Below are positions 26,518 through 35,579 of a DNA stretch of 64,000 bases, in pieces. How positions within the stretch are numbered: the stretch's first letter is position 1; each line of letters starts with the position of its first letter. The position numbers and the translations under genes were made by a program. The DNA is from Allomuricauda sp. NBRC 101325. GTDB taxonomy: Bacteria > Bacteroidota > Bacteroidia > Flavobacteriales > Flavobacteriaceae. The notes beneath the pieces were generated by a model. It ran no database searches, was not told the origin of the DNA, and worked only from the letters and a program-made list of their open reading frames with translations. The stretch is taken from NCBI RefSeq assembly GCF_030268205.1, contig NZ_BSQF01000001.1, positions 726,649-790,648 of the forward strand, in the 5' to 3' direction.

Positions 26518-27497
26518 ACTGTTCGATTCATCAGAGCTTCGCCGAAGGCTTGTAAAAGTTGTTTTTTTACTGTTGGTAAATCCAACGTATCCAAAACATC
26601 GAATGCTTTTTGGGTATAATTCTCGATGGCTTGTTTGGTTTCATCCACAGCACCACTTTCCTTAAATATGGTTTTTACCGCTTCAACTTTAGCATACGCA
26701 TCGGCTGGTTTAATGGAATACAAATGCAACAACCCATCCTTGTCATCTTTCGCTGCTTTTTCCAGAGCTTTTAAGTACAAGTATGTCTTTTTGTTTTCCA
26801 TAATGTCTCCCCCAACCTGCTTTCCAAACGTTTTTGGATCTCCGAAAGCATCCAAATAATCGTCTTGCAATTGAAATGCAATGCCCAAGTTTCGACCAAA
26901 CTCATAAATTGCATCGGCATCTTTTTGTGGAGCATTGGCAACTAGCGCTCCCATTTTCATGGCGGCAGCCACCAAAACGGAAGTTTTATACTCAATCATT
27001 TTAATGTATTCGGGAATGGTCACATCATCCCGGGTTTCAAAATCGACATCGTATTGTTGACCCTCGCAGACCTCCAAAGCTGTTTTGCTAAACAATTTGG
27101 TGAGTTTCAAATACAATTCGGCGGGGTACTTTTCAAAAAATTGATAGGAAAGAATCAACATGGCATCTCCAGAAAGAATCCCAGTGTTCACATCCCATTT
27201 TTCATGCACTGTGATTTTTCCGCGGCGTAGTGGCGCATCATCCATAATATCATCATGGACCAATGAAAAGTTATGGAACATTTCCACAGCTAAAGCTGCA
27301 TCCAAAGCATCTCCCACTTTGGCACCATACATATCGGCAGTCATCAAAGTTAGAACAGGCCGCATGCGCTTGCCTCCCAAATCCAAGATATAGCGAATAG
27401 GTTCATACAGATTTTCAGGCTCTTGCCATTGCACTTTGGCCTTGAGGTACGTAACAAATGTGTCCCTATACTGACTAATAAAATCGAATTCTGCCAT
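26514..27497 (-). CDS. Polyprenyl (probably geranylgeranyl) diphosphate synthase
   Basis: A 327-residue trans-isoprenyl diphosphate synthase. The first Asp-rich motif is DDIMD at 82-86 and the second is DDYLD at 212-216, with GGKRMRP at about 41-47. A Phe sits five residues before the first motif (F77), the position that limits chain length in GGPP-type enzymes, so GGPP for carotenoids is likely; FPP or longer is possible. I start at the ATG at 27497: the frame stays open further upstream, but the -7 element TATTTTTG at 27503-27510 would lie inside that extension. Confidence 0.88.
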   Translation of the reverse strand: MAEFDFISQYRDTFVTYLKAKVQWQEPENLYEPIRYILDLGGKRMRPVLTLMTADMYGAKVGDALDAALAVEMFHNFSLVHDDIMDDAPLRRGKITVHEKWDVNTGILSGDAMLILSYQFFEKYPAELYLKLTKLFSKTALEVCEGQQYDVDFETRDDVTIPEYIKMIEYKTSVLVAAAMKMGALVANAPQKDADAIYEFGRNLGIAFQLQDDYLDAFGDPKTFGKQVGGDIMENKKTYLYLKALEKAAKDDKDGLLHLYSIKPADAYAKVEAVKTIFKESGAVDETKQAIENYTQKAFDVLDTLDLPTVKKQLLQAFGEALMNRTV

Positions 27498-27502
27498 GGA
27501 GT

Positions 27503-27510
27503 CAAAAATA
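27503..27510 (-). promoter_or_regulatory. -7 promoter element 5 nt before the polyprenyl synthase
   Basis: TATTTTTG on the minus strand is an exact TAnnTTTG, 5 nt upstream of the ATG at 27497. This is the same geometry as for crtY and suggests a leaderless mRNA. It helps to decide the start codon. Confidence 0.5.
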
Positions 27511-27675
27511 CATGCAAAAAATCGAAATGAAATAACGGACACGAGTATTACTTCAAATTTTAAGGGTAGAAATTCAAGCCCTTCCCAAAATATTTGAAAA
27601 AAGTTTCCGAATAAATGCAATGAAATGCAATTCGTTCGTCTCTATAGATAAAGACATCAACCAGTCACACAAAAA

Positions 27676-28224
27676 ATGTCGGCCAAAACGGAAAACCGAA
27701 ATAATCTATCCCAATTTTTCAACGAGGAATATGGCTCGTTGCGAAGCTATGTGCAATCGCGCATTCGGGATACGTCGGAACGGGATGCCGAAGACATTGT
27801 GCAGGATGTTGCTTTAAGAATGTTTTCTAGATCGGATGATGCCATTCCCATTACCAACATAGGCGGATTTGTTTACAGCGCCATTCGCAATCGAATTATT
27901 GACATTATGCGGGGCAAAAAGGAACAAAACCTCCCGAGTGAAAACATTGACGAACAGTGGCAGGAGTTTGCGGAGTTCTTTTATGGCGATGCGGATAATG
28001 CCTATTCCCCAGAAATGGAAGCAGAACTAAAAACTGCAGTGGAAAACCTTAAACCTTCGTATCGGGATATTATTATCGCCATAGATTTTGAAGGGTATAC
28101 CTATAAACAAATATCGGAACGAACCGGAATTCCAACGGGCACTTTAATGTCGCATCGACACCGTGCCATGTCGGAACTCTCCAAAAAATTAGAGAATATA
28201 AAAGCACTGAATTATGGAACATAA
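27676..28224 (+). CDS. RNA polymerase sigma-70 family (ECF-type) sigma factor
   Basis: A 182-residue sigma factor. Region 2 has LRSYVQSRIRDTSERDAEDIVQDVALRMF and FVYSAIRNRIIDIMRG (about 21-80); an acidic linker follows; region 4 has LKPSYRDIIIAIDFEGYTYKQISERTGIPTGTLMSHRHRAMSEL (about 117-165). There is no classical anti-sigma downstream; instead a membrane protein overlaps its end by 11 nt and may control it. The start at 27676 follows a 178-nt gap from the divergent polyprenyl synthase. Confidence 0.88.
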   Translation: MSAKTENRNNLSQFFNEEYGSLRSYVQSRIRDTSERDAEDIVQDVALRMFSRSDDAIPITNIGGFVYSAIRNRIIDIMRGKKEQNLPSENIDEQWQEFAEFFYGDADNAYSPEMEAELKTAVENLKPSYRDIIIAIDFEGYTYKQISERTGIPTGTLMSHRHRAMSELSKKLENIKALNYGT

Positions 28225-28642
28225 ACAAGAATTCGAAAGAGTTGTGGAAAAGAAGGTGGAACACACTGTAAAAAAGGTGGTAAAGGTAATTGCCATGATC
28301 ATATTGGCAATCTTGGCCTTTTTGTTGGCCAATTATCTTCTAATGCGATTGTGGAATTGGTTAATGCCCGAAATTTTTGGATTGGGAACCATTACCTACT
28401 GGCAAGCTCTGGGCATCTTTGTTTTGGCCAAACTCTTATTTGGCTTTGGCGGAGGTGGCGGAAAAAGCAAGGGAAAATCCCACCACAAAAAACGTATTCA
28501 TCAAAACAAAAAATGTACGCCCTGGCGAAGGGACTTTGATGAGTGGAAGCATTACGATCAATTTTGGAAAGAGGAAGGAGAACACGCTTTTAAAAACTTT
28601 GTAGATAACATAAAAAACGAAAATCATGATAAAGAACAGTAA
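28214..28642 (+). CDS. Unknown membrane protein coupled to the sigma factor
   Basis: A 142-residue protein overlapping the sigma gene by 11 nt. Residues 1-25 are charged and helical (RVVEKKVEHTVKKVVK), followed by two transmembrane helices (about 26-46 and 60-77), a Gly-run (GFGGGGGKSKGKSHHKKR), and an aromatic/charged tail (DEWKHYDQFWKEEGEH). No family recognised, although sigma-membrane-protein pairs like this occur in Flavobacteriaceae. A role in restraining the sigma factor is a guess from position only. Confidence 0.65.
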   Translation: MEHKQEFERVVEKKVEHTVKKVVKVIAMIILAILAFLLANYLLMRLWNWLMPEIFGLGTITYWQALGIFVLAKLLFGFGGGGGKSKGKSHHKKRIHQNKKCTPWRRDFDEWKHYDQFWKEEGEHAFKNFVDNIKNENHDKEQ

Positions 28643-28769
28643 AACTACATTGAAAGAGCGCTTAATGCGCTTTAACAGACCCTTTTATTGGAATTTGGGC
28701 CCAGTAGCGATTCCGGTAAAAAATCAGGATAATCCAATCAGTAACCTACCCTTCAGGAACAAGAATTGA
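28626..28769 (+). CDS. Possible 47-residue microprotein
   Basis: ATG at 28626 opens a 47-codon frame (begins MIKNSKTTLKERLMRFNRPF, ends in RNKN) that overlaps the preceding gene by 17 nt and stops with TGA at 28767-28769. It is basic and has no membrane helix. The overlap chain with the sigma factor and the membrane protein suggests translation, but no homologue is known to me and the length makes chance plausible. Confidence 0.35.
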   Translation: MIKNSKTTLKERLMRFNRPFYWNLGPVAIPVKNQDNPISNLPFRNKN

Positions 28770-28809
28770 AATAAATAATTACGTCTTTGTTAAAAAACTG
28801 TAAAACCAT

Positions 28810-28837
28810 GGAAACTTTTTTTGTTTTTAAAGTTTCC
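28810..28837. promoter_or_regulatory. Candidate TetR operator: perfect 9-bp inverted repeat
   Basis: GGAAACTTT (28810-28818) and AAAGTTTCC (28829-28837) are perfect inverted arms separated by 10 nt. The -33 element of the efflux operon promoter lies in the spacer, so binding would block RNA polymerase. The first gene of the operon is a TetR-type repressor, so autoregulation is the simple reading. Confidence 0.65.
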
Positions 28838-28850
28838 TCAGCTACATTTG
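28820..28850 (+). promoter_or_regulatory. Promoter of the TetR-RND efflux operon
   Basis: TTTG (28820-28823), a 19-nt spacer, then TACATTTG (28843-28850): an exact match to the Bacteroidota TTTG-N19-TAnnTTTG promoter. The tetR ATG follows 10 nt after the -7 element, so the 5' leader would be only a few nucleotides. Confidence 0.65.
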
Positions 28851-28860
28851 CGCCTTCATT

Positions 28861-29466
28861 ATGAAGGATAAAATAATAGAGAAAGCAAGTGAAATGTTCT
28901 TAAACCTAGGTTTTAAGAGCGTTACCATGGATGATCTGGCCAACGAAATGGGAATTTCGAAAAAAACGATTTACTCCCATTTTAAGAACAAGACGGAATT
29001 GGTGGAACAAACCACTATGACCATGTCCCAATTTATTACCTGTGGGATAAATGACATTATTGAAGTTCAGAAAAACCCCATTGAGGAACTATATGAGATA
29101 AAAAAGTTTGTAATGCTGCATATGAAGGATGAAAAGTCGTCCCCATTGTACCAATTGCAGAAGTATTATCCCAAAATCTATAAATCCCTTATGGAAATTC
29201 AGTTTGAGTGCACCAACAAATGCGTTTCCGAAAATGTACGAAGGGGCATGGATTTGGAAATTTACAGGGCCAATCTGAATCCTGAATTTGTTTCCCGAAT
29301 TTATTTTTCAGGAGTAATGACCATTAAAAACACACAATTGTTTCCTACTGAAAAATTTAGTCAACACCAATTAATGGACAACTATTTAGAATACCACCTT
29401 AGGGGCATTGTAACCCCAAAAGGAAGAAAAATTCTTAACTCAATCATCAATTCAAATCAAGATTAA
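28861..29466 (+). CDS. TetR/AcrR family transcriptional repressor
   Basis: A 201-residue regulator. The N-terminal helix-turn-helix is canonical (KIIEKASEMFLNLGFKSVTMDDLANEMGISKKTIYSHFKNKTELV, about 4-48). The C-terminal helical domain should bind an inducer. It is the first gene of an efflux operon: its stop directly touches the ATG of the TolC gene. An inverted repeat over the promoter (28810-28837) is the probable operator. The inducer is probably a substrate of the pump. Confidence 0.9.
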   Translation: MKDKIIEKASEMFLNLGFKSVTMDDLANEMGISKKTIYSHFKNKTELVEQTTMTMSQFITCGINDIIEVQKNPIEELYEIKKFVMLHMKDEKSSPLYQLQKYYPKIYKSLMEIQFECTNKCVSENVRRGMDLEIYRANLNPEFVSRIYFSGVMTIKNTQLFPTEKFSQHQLMDNYLEYHLRGIVTPKGRKILNSIINSNQD

Positions 29467-30798
29467 ATGCGAAAAACACTAATCAGCCTGCTCTTACTTT
29501 TACCTGTTCTGGTCTCTGCCCAGGACACCATTCCACGCTTTAGCTTGGACCAGGCCATTACATATGCACTGGAACATAATTACAGTGCAATTAATGCGGA
29601 TAGAGACCTCGATGATGCCCAAAAACAAAAATGGGAAACCATTGCTTCGGGTCTACCGCAGATCAATGGGGCAGTGAGCTATCAGAACCAACTGAAACAA
29701 CCGGTTTCACAGATTCCAGCCGAGTTTTTTGGAGGTGAGCCAGGTACATATCAGGAAGTGATCTTTGGACAATCCCAATCCATGTCTGCCAGCGCAACTT
29801 TACGCCAGCAAATATTTGATGGATCATACATTGTCGGGGTACAGGCAACCAAAACGTTTTTGGACTATAGCCAAAACAGCAAGGAAAAAACAGAACTCGA
29901 TGTCCGTAGATCGGTAGTCGAAGCCTATGGCAATGTGCTTTTGGCCCAAGAAAGTGTGCGTATTTCTGAGAGAAACGTGAACACCTTGGAGCAAAACCTT
30001 TATGAAACCAAGCGAGTTTATGAAAATGGACTTGGGGATGAAGAAAGCGTAGATCAATTGCAGATTACACTTTCCAGCATGCAGAATTACCTTAAAAATG
30101 CACAACGTATGGAGAAAATTACGCTCCAGATGTTGAACTTGGTATTGGGTCTGCCTATTGATGCTCCCACGGAATTGTCTGAAAATCTGGACGACCTTAC
30201 CCAAAGTCAAATTGATTTCCAATTATTGGATTCCGAATTCAATATCGAGAACAACGTGGATTATAAAATGGCAGTCAACCTAAACCAACAACGCGAATTG
30301 GAGTTAAAATTGGCCAAGAGCTACGCCTTGCCGACGCTTAATGCTTTTGTCAACTACGGTGGAAATTCCTTTAGCAATGAATTCAACTTTTTTAGAAGTG
30401 GACAGCAATGGTTTGGTTCCTCTATTTTAGGAGTTGACCTCAACATTCCAATTTTTAGTTCTTTAAAAAGAAGCGCTACCACCCAAAGGGCCAAAATTGC
30501 TTTGGATAAAGCCAAAACCCAATTTACCGAAGCACAGGCACAAATTCGTTTGCAATTGGAATCAGCGAAAAGCGATTACATACTTGCCATTGAACAATAC
30601 GGTACATCCAAAGAAAATTTGGAACTGGCCGAACGCATCGAAAGAAAAAATGAAATCAAGTATACCGAAGGTTTGGCCACCAGTTTTGAATTAAGACAGG
30701 CGCAGACCCAATTATATACCAATCAACAAGAATATTTACAATCCATGGTCGATGTGATCCTTAGGAAAACCGAACTGGAAAACATAATAAATCAATAA
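29467..30798 (+). CDS. TolC family outer-membrane efflux protein
   Basis: A 443-residue outer-membrane channel with a signal peptide (MRKTLISLLLLLPVLVSAQ). It has two homologous helical repeats with the usual opening (FSLDQAITYALEHNYSAINADRDLDDAQ) and the mid-protein DYKMAVNLNQQRELELKLAKSYALPTLNAF repeat start. Second gene of the TetR-controlled operon, immediately after the regulator (no gap), 22 nt before the adaptor. Confidence 0.92.
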   Translation: MRKTLISLLLLLPVLVSAQDTIPRFSLDQAITYALEHNYSAINADRDLDDAQKQKWETIASGLPQINGAVSYQNQLKQPVSQIPAEFFGGEPGTYQEVIFGQSQSMSASATLRQQIFDGSYIVGVQATKTFLDYSQNSKEKTELDVRRSVVEAYGNVLLAQESVRISERNVNTLEQNLYETKRVYENGLGDEESVDQLQITLSSMQNYLKNAQRMEKITLQMLNLVLGLPIDAPTELSENLDDLTQSQIDFQLLDSEFNIENNVDYKMAVNLNQQRELELKLAKSYALPTLNAFVNYGGNSFSNEFNFFRSGQQWFGSSILGVDLNIPIFSSLKRSATTQRAKIALDKAKTQFTEAQAQIRLQLESAKSDYILAIEQYGTSKENLELAERIERKNEIKYTEGLATSFELRQAQTQLYTNQQEYLQSMVDVILRKTELENIINQ

Positions 30799-30820
30799 AC
30801 AAAGAAGAAACCATTACGTC

Positions 30821-32005
30821 ATGAAAAAAGCAATATATATAACCCTAATAGCCACAGTACTAGCTTCTTGTGGAGGCTCTGGAAGCAAATCCATCGAGAA
30901 AGTATTGGCCAGCAAAAATGTGGAAGCCATTCGTGCCAAACGAAATGATCTGAACACAGAACTGAAAACATTGGAAGACCAAGTAAAGCAATTGGACGAT
31001 GCCATTGCCGAATTGGACAATAGCGCAAAATTACCATTGGTTTCCGTGCTTACCGTTCAACCACAAGAATTCCAACACTTTTTAGAACTGCAAGGCGATG
31101 TAAAAACCGACCAAAACGTATTGGTCTACCCTGAAATGTCTGGAACCCTATACCGCATTTATGTGGAAAAGGGGCAAAAAGTGGCCAAAGGACAATTGTT
31201 GGCTTCCATTGACGATGGTGGACTTTCCAGCCAATTGGCGCAAATGCGTACCCAAGCAGAATTGAGCAAGACCACTTTCGAGCGTCAAAAAAGATTGTGG
31301 GAGCAAAACATCGGTTCAGAAATCCAATACCTACAGGCCAAAACCAATTACGAGGCACAAACCAGTGCCGTAAAGCAATTGGAAAGTCAAGTAGGAAGAT
31401 CATCCATTCGTGCTCCTTTTTCAGGAATTATCGACGATGTAATCAAAGATCAAGGTACCGTGGTTAGCCCAGGTCCCGGTTCAGAGGTTTTCAGAATTGT
31501 GAACCTGTCCGACATGTACATTGATGTAGAGGTGCCAGAGGCGCATTTGCCAACAGTATCTCCTGGAAAAATGGTGAATGCTTACTTCCCTGTTCTTGGT
31601 GAAACGGTTACCACCAAAGTGAGACAGACCAGCAACTTTATCAATCCAAGCAACCGTTCCTTTAAAGCAGAGATTCCAGTGCCGAACAACAATGGACACA
31701 TCAAACCCAATTTAACGGCCAAGGTAAAGATCAACGATTACACCAATGAAAAAGCCATTCTTATTCCACAAAGTGTGGTATCAGAAAATGCGGAAGGCGA
31801 GCAATTTATTTATGTGATCGCAGATGAAAACGGAAGTATGGTGGCCAAAAAAGTGGTCATTCAACCTGGAACCACTCAAGGAGACTACCTAGAGGTACTT
31901 GAAGGCCTTTCTGCAGGAAGCAAGGTAATCGTAGAAGGTGCCCGTAGCATTAGAGAAGGACAAGCTGTTCAGATTTTGGACTCAACCCTAACATCTAAAA
32001 ACTAA
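30821..32005 (+). CDS. RND efflux periplasmic adaptor, lipoprotein
   Basis: A 394-residue membrane fusion protein with a lipobox (VLASC, Cys at about 17). A coiled coil comes directly after it (RAKRNDLNTELKTLEDQVKQLDDAIAEL), then the first lipoyl half (GTLYRIYVEKGQKVAKGQLLASID), the helical hairpin, the second lipoyl half (SSIRAPFSGIIDDVIKDQGTVVSPG) and the beta-barrel domain. It is encoded between TolC and the pump, 9 nt before the latter. Binds the pump in the periplasm. Confidence 0.92.
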   Translation: MKKAIYITLIATVLASCGGSGSKSIEKVLASKNVEAIRAKRNDLNTELKTLEDQVKQLDDAIAELDNSAKLPLVSVLTVQPQEFQHFLELQGDVKTDQNVLVYPEMSGTLYRIYVEKGQKVAKGQLLASIDDGGLSSQLAQMRTQAELSKTTFERQKRLWEQNIGSEIQYLQAKTNYEAQTSAVKQLESQVGRSSIRAPFSGIIDDVIKDQGTVVSPGPGSEVFRIVNLSDMYIDVEVPEAHLPTVSPGKMVNAYFPVLGETVTTKVRQTSNFINPSNRSFKAEIPVPNNNGHIKPNLTAKVKINDYTNEKAILIPQSVVSENAEGEQFIYVIADENGSMVAKKVVIQPGTTQGDYLEVLEGLSAGSKVIVEGARSIREGQAVQILDSTLTSKN

Positions 32006-32014
32006 CCTACCCAA

Positions 32015-35000
32015 ATGGAAAAAGCTAAAAAGAACGCAAGTAAAGAATTCCGGCTTTCATCTTGGGCCATAGACAATCCGTCTGTGATCTATGTGATGAT
32101 CGGTATATTCTTCATCATAGGGCTATCCGCCTATTTTGCCATGCCACGGGAGGATTTCCCCGAGGTGGAAGAGACCAAAATTTATGTGAGCACCGTCTAT
32201 CCTGGGAACACTGCCGAGGATATGGAACGTCTGGTTACGGACCAATTGGAAGATGTACTTAAAAACGTGAGCAACGTAGTAGAGATCACTTCTACTTCAC
32301 AGGAAGATTATTCCATGTTGGTTGTAGAGTTCGATGAAGACATCTCCGTACAGTATGCCAAGCAAAAGGTTAAGGATGAAGTGGATTCGGAAAAAGCAAG
32401 TGAGGATTGGCCCGTTTTTAATGGTGCCAAGGTAGAACCCAATGTTTTTGACCTGAATTTGGCGGAATCTTTCCCAATCATGAACGTAAACCTTACCGGG
32501 GATTATCCCGTGGAACGTTTAAAGGAATTTGCCGAATATCTGGAGGATGAAATAGAGGATCTTCCGCAAATTAAGGAGGTTGATATCAGAGGTGCGCAGG
32601 AACGCGAAGTTGAAGTTGCCGTAGATGTCTACAAAATGATGGCCTCTCGAGTGAATTTTGACGATGTGATCCAAGCCATTTCCAATGGTAACATGACCAT
32701 GTCCGCAGGGAACTTGGTAACCAGTGGCCAAAGAAGGACCATCCGTATTATGGGTGAAATTGAAAACCCTGCCGAACTTCAAGATTTTGTGGTTAAATCT
32801 GAAAATGGGGCTATCTATTTAAGAGATATTGCCACTGTTTCCTTTAAAGAAGAAGACAAGACCACTTATGCAAGGGAACATGGTTCTCCTGTTGTGATGT
32901 TGGATATTAAAAAGCGTTCAGGAAAAAACACCATTGAAGCCGCCGATGAAATCCGCAGAATTGTTGATGAGGCAAAGGAAAATTATTTTCCAAAAGACCT
33001 TCAAGTAAGTATTGCGAACGACTCCTCCAGTAGAACATTGAACCAAGTGGATGACTTGGTAAACAATATCATCTTCGGTATTATTCTAGTGGTTACCGTT
33101 TTGATGTTCTTCTTGGGCTTTAGAAACGCTTTGTTCGTTGGTTTTGCTATTCCGATGTCGATGTTCATGTCATTTATGATCTTGAATGCCCTTGGCTATA
33201 CCTTGAACACTATGATCCTTTTTGGTTTGATCATGGGATTGGGAATGTTGGTGGACAACGGGGTTGTTGTTGTAGAAAACGTGTACCGACTTATGGAGAA
33301 AGAAGGCATGTCCAGAAAAGAGGCTGCCAAGAAAGGGATTGGGGAAATTGCCGTTCCGATTATCATTTCCACAGCCACTACGGTAGCAGCCTTTGTGCCG
33401 CTGGGTGCATGGCCTGGAATTATGGGTAATTTTATGATCTTATTCCCGATTACCCTATCGGTTGTACTTGGTTCATCTTTGTTCGTGGCCATTTTTATGA
33501 ACTCCATGTTGGTATCCCAATTTATGGAGGTTGGCGATAAAGAATTGACCAAAAAACAATTGATTCGATTGAGCATCATCCTTGGAGTATTGGGTGTATT
33601 CATCTTTATCGTGGGAGGCCCAATGCGTGGACTTGGCACCTTAATGGTGGTTATCGGCATCATGTTCTGGATATATAAATATTTCTTGAAACCTTGGGCA
33701 CGGGCATTTCAGACCAGAGGTCTCGTAAACTTGGAGAACTTCTATGAAAAGCAACTTAAAAGCGCTCTTCGCGGTAAAAATGTGTATTTGTATTCGGGGA
33801 TTACTTTTGTATTGCTGCTTTTAGCTTTTGTATTCTTCGGCATGTCGTTGGGCACACAACGAACCAAAGTGGAATTCTTCCCAGACAATACACCGAATGA
33901 GATCTATGTATATATCGAGTACCCTCAAGGAACGGATATCGACAAGACCAATGCCATAACCAAAAGCATTGAAGAAAGGGTGTATGGCGTAACCGAAAGA
34001 AGCAAATACCACAAGGGAGATTATAATTTATTGGTACAATCCAGTGTTTCCCAAGTTGGAAAAGGTGCAGAAAATCCATTTACCGAAGGTGGTTCTGCTG
34101 CCGAAATGCCACACCGTGGTAAAATTACCTTATCCATGCGTGAATACAAGTATAGGGATGGATTGGATACGGAAGAACTGCGTCAACAAATTCAAGATAC
34201 CTTAACTGGAGTGTATCCTGGGGTTACCATTTCTGTGGAAAAAGATGCCGTTGGTCCACCAGCAGGATACCCTATCAATATTGAAATTGAAGGTCAGAAT
34301 TACGACACCTTGATCAGTACCGCCGAGCGTATGCGCAACTTCATCAACAGTAAAAATATTGCTGGTATTGAAGAGTTGAAGGTAGACGTGAACAAGAGCA
34401 AACCTGGTATGCAAGTGCAAGTGGATAGAGCAAAAGCCGGAGAACTTGGAGTGTCTGTGGGTCAGGTTGGTCAACAGCTTCGTAGATCTATTTTTGGGGA
34501 CAAGGCCGGTATTTACAAAAAAGACGGGGAGGATTACGACATCAACGTTCGATTTAACCAAGATTTGAGGTACAACACCAGTGCTTTGTTCAACCAAAAC
34601 ATCATTTTTAGAGATCCATCCAATGGACAGATCAAGGAGATTCCTGTTTCTACGGTGGCCAACCAACGAAACACTTCTTCCTTCAGCGCCATTAAGCACG
34701 TGGATACCAAACGTGTGGTGACCGTATATTCCGCTTTGAAACCTGGATTTACCGATGCAGCGGCCATTGTTGCTGAAATCCAGAATGAGATGCAGGAATT
34801 CAAAGGACTGCCACAGGGAGTAAAAATCGACTATACAGGACAGATTGAAGAACAGAACAAACAAATGGCGTTCTTGATCAGTGCCTTCTTTTTGGGTCTT
34901 GGATTGATTATGTTGATTCTGATTTTCCAATTTGGAGGTGTCTCCAAACCTACAATCATCATGATTGCCATATTCTTGAGTTTTATCGGGGTATTTGGCG

Positions 35001-35509
35001 GATTGATCGTTACGGGTTGGCCGTTTGTGATCATGATGACCATGATGGGAATTATTTCCTTGGCGGGTATTGTGGTAAACAACGGTGTGGTACTGTTGGA
35101 TTACGCCCAGATTTTGATCGACCGTAAAAAGGTGGAAATCGGAATTTCTGATGAGGACTTGTTGAACAACGAGGACGTTACCGATGTGATCATCAAAGCA
35201 GGTAAGGCACGTTTGCGTCCTGTATTGTTGACCGCGATTACAACAGTATTGGGATTGATTCCATTGGCCATAGGATTGAACATCAACTTTGTGGGTCTGT
35301 TCTCCGATTTTGATGCCCAAGTTTATATGGGAGGTGACAACGTTATTTTCTGGGGGCCATTGGCATGGACAGTGATCTTCGGTTTGATCGTGGCAACTTT
35401 CTTAACCTTGATTATTGTACCGGTGTTGTTCAACATCACTTACAGATTGAAAATTAGAATTAGAAGCTGGAGGTCATCAGAACCCACTCCCGAAGCACTA
35501 ACGGAGTAA
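32015..35509 (+). CDS. RND family efflux pump permease (AcrB/MexB-like)
   Basis: A 1164-residue proton-driven pump, slightly longer than AcrB (about 1050). Twelve helices are organised in two repeats; the N-terminal half starts SWAIDNPSVIYVMIGIFFIIGLSAYFAMPREDFPEVEE. Helix 4 has GLIMGLGMLVDNGVVVVENVYR, with one of the two canonical Asp residues replaced by Asn-Gly (VDN instead of VDD). Two extra hydrophobic segments at about 508-550 account for the added length. Substrates cannot be read from sequence; drugs, bile-like compounds or lipids are possible. Last gene of the TetR operon; an intrinsic terminator follows. Confidence 0.92.
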   Translation: MEKAKKNASKEFRLSSWAIDNPSVIYVMIGIFFIIGLSAYFAMPREDFPEVEETKIYVSTVYPGNTAEDMERLVTDQLEDVLKNVSNVVEITSTSQEDYSMLVVEFDEDISVQYAKQKVKDEVDSEKASEDWPVFNGAKVEPNVFDLNLAESFPIMNVNLTGDYPVERLKEFAEYLEDEIEDLPQIKEVDIRGAQEREVEVAVDVYKMMASRVNFDDVIQAISNGNMTMSAGNLVTSGQRRTIRIMGEIENPAELQDFVVKSENGAIYLRDIATVSFKEEDKTTYAREHGSPVVMLDIKKRSGKNTIEAADEIRRIVDEAKENYFPKDLQVSIANDSSSRTLNQVDDLVNNIIFGIILVVTVLMFFLGFRNALFVGFAIPMSMFMSFMILNALGYTLNTMILFGLIMGLGMLVDNGVVVVENVYRLMEKEGMSRKEAAKKGIGEIAVPIIISTATTVAAFVPLGAWPGIMGNFMILFPITLSVVLGSSLFVAIFMNSMLVSQFMEVGDKELTKKQLIRLSIILGVLGVFIFIVGGPMRGLGTLMVVIGIMFWIYKYFLKPWARAFQTRGLVNLENFYEKQLKSALRGKNVYLYSGITFVLLLLAFVFFGMSLGTQRTKVEFFPDNTPNEIYVYIEYPQGTDIDKTNAITKSIEERVYGVTERSKYHKGDYNLLVQSSVSQVGKGAENPFTEGGSAAEMPHRGKITLSMREYKYRDGLDTEELRQQIQDTLTGVYPGVTISVEKDAVGPPAGYPINIEIEGQNYDTLISTAERMRNFINSKNIAGIEELKVDVNKSKPGMQVQVDRAKAGELGVSVGQVGQQLRRSIFGDKAGIYKKDGEDYDINVRFNQDLRYNTSALFNQNIIFRDPSNGQIKEIPVSTVANQRNTSSFSAIKHVDTKRVVTVYSALKPGFTDAAAIVAEIQNEMQEFKGLPQGVKIDYTGQIEEQNKQMAFLISAFFLGLGLIMLILIFQFGGVSKPTIIMIAIFLSFIGVFGGLIVTGWPFVIMMTMMGIISLAGIVVNNGVVLLDYAQILIDRKKVEIGISDEDLLNNEDVTDVIIKAGKARLRPVLLTAITTVLGLIPLAIGLNINFVGLFSDFDAQVYMGGDNVIFWGPLAWTVIFGLIVATFLTLIIVPVLFNITYRLKIRIRSWRSSEPTPEALTE

Positions 35510-35528
35510 TCCCAGTTAACTGCATAAA

Positions 35529-35558
35529 AAAAGCCCCGACCTAACGGCCGGGGCTTTT
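35529..35558. terminator. Bidirectional intrinsic terminator
   Basis: AAAAGCCCCG (35529-35538) pairs with CGGGGCTTTT (35549-35558) around a 10-nt loop. A-runs and T-runs flank both sides, so it serves both the RND operon (plus) and the convergent YwqK-like gene (minus). Confidence 0.85.
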
Positions 35559-35579
35559 CTTTTAAACACTGATTTTAAA

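Noticed and set aside
27620-27817. 65-codon plus-strand frame at the start of the second sigma gene
   Set aside because: Overlaps the sigma factor in another frame and has no recognisable domain.
34202-35320. Long 372-codon open frame on the minus strand
   Set aside because: It lies fully inside the RND pump gene and its translation is His/Gln-rich without any family motif; a shadow of codon bias.
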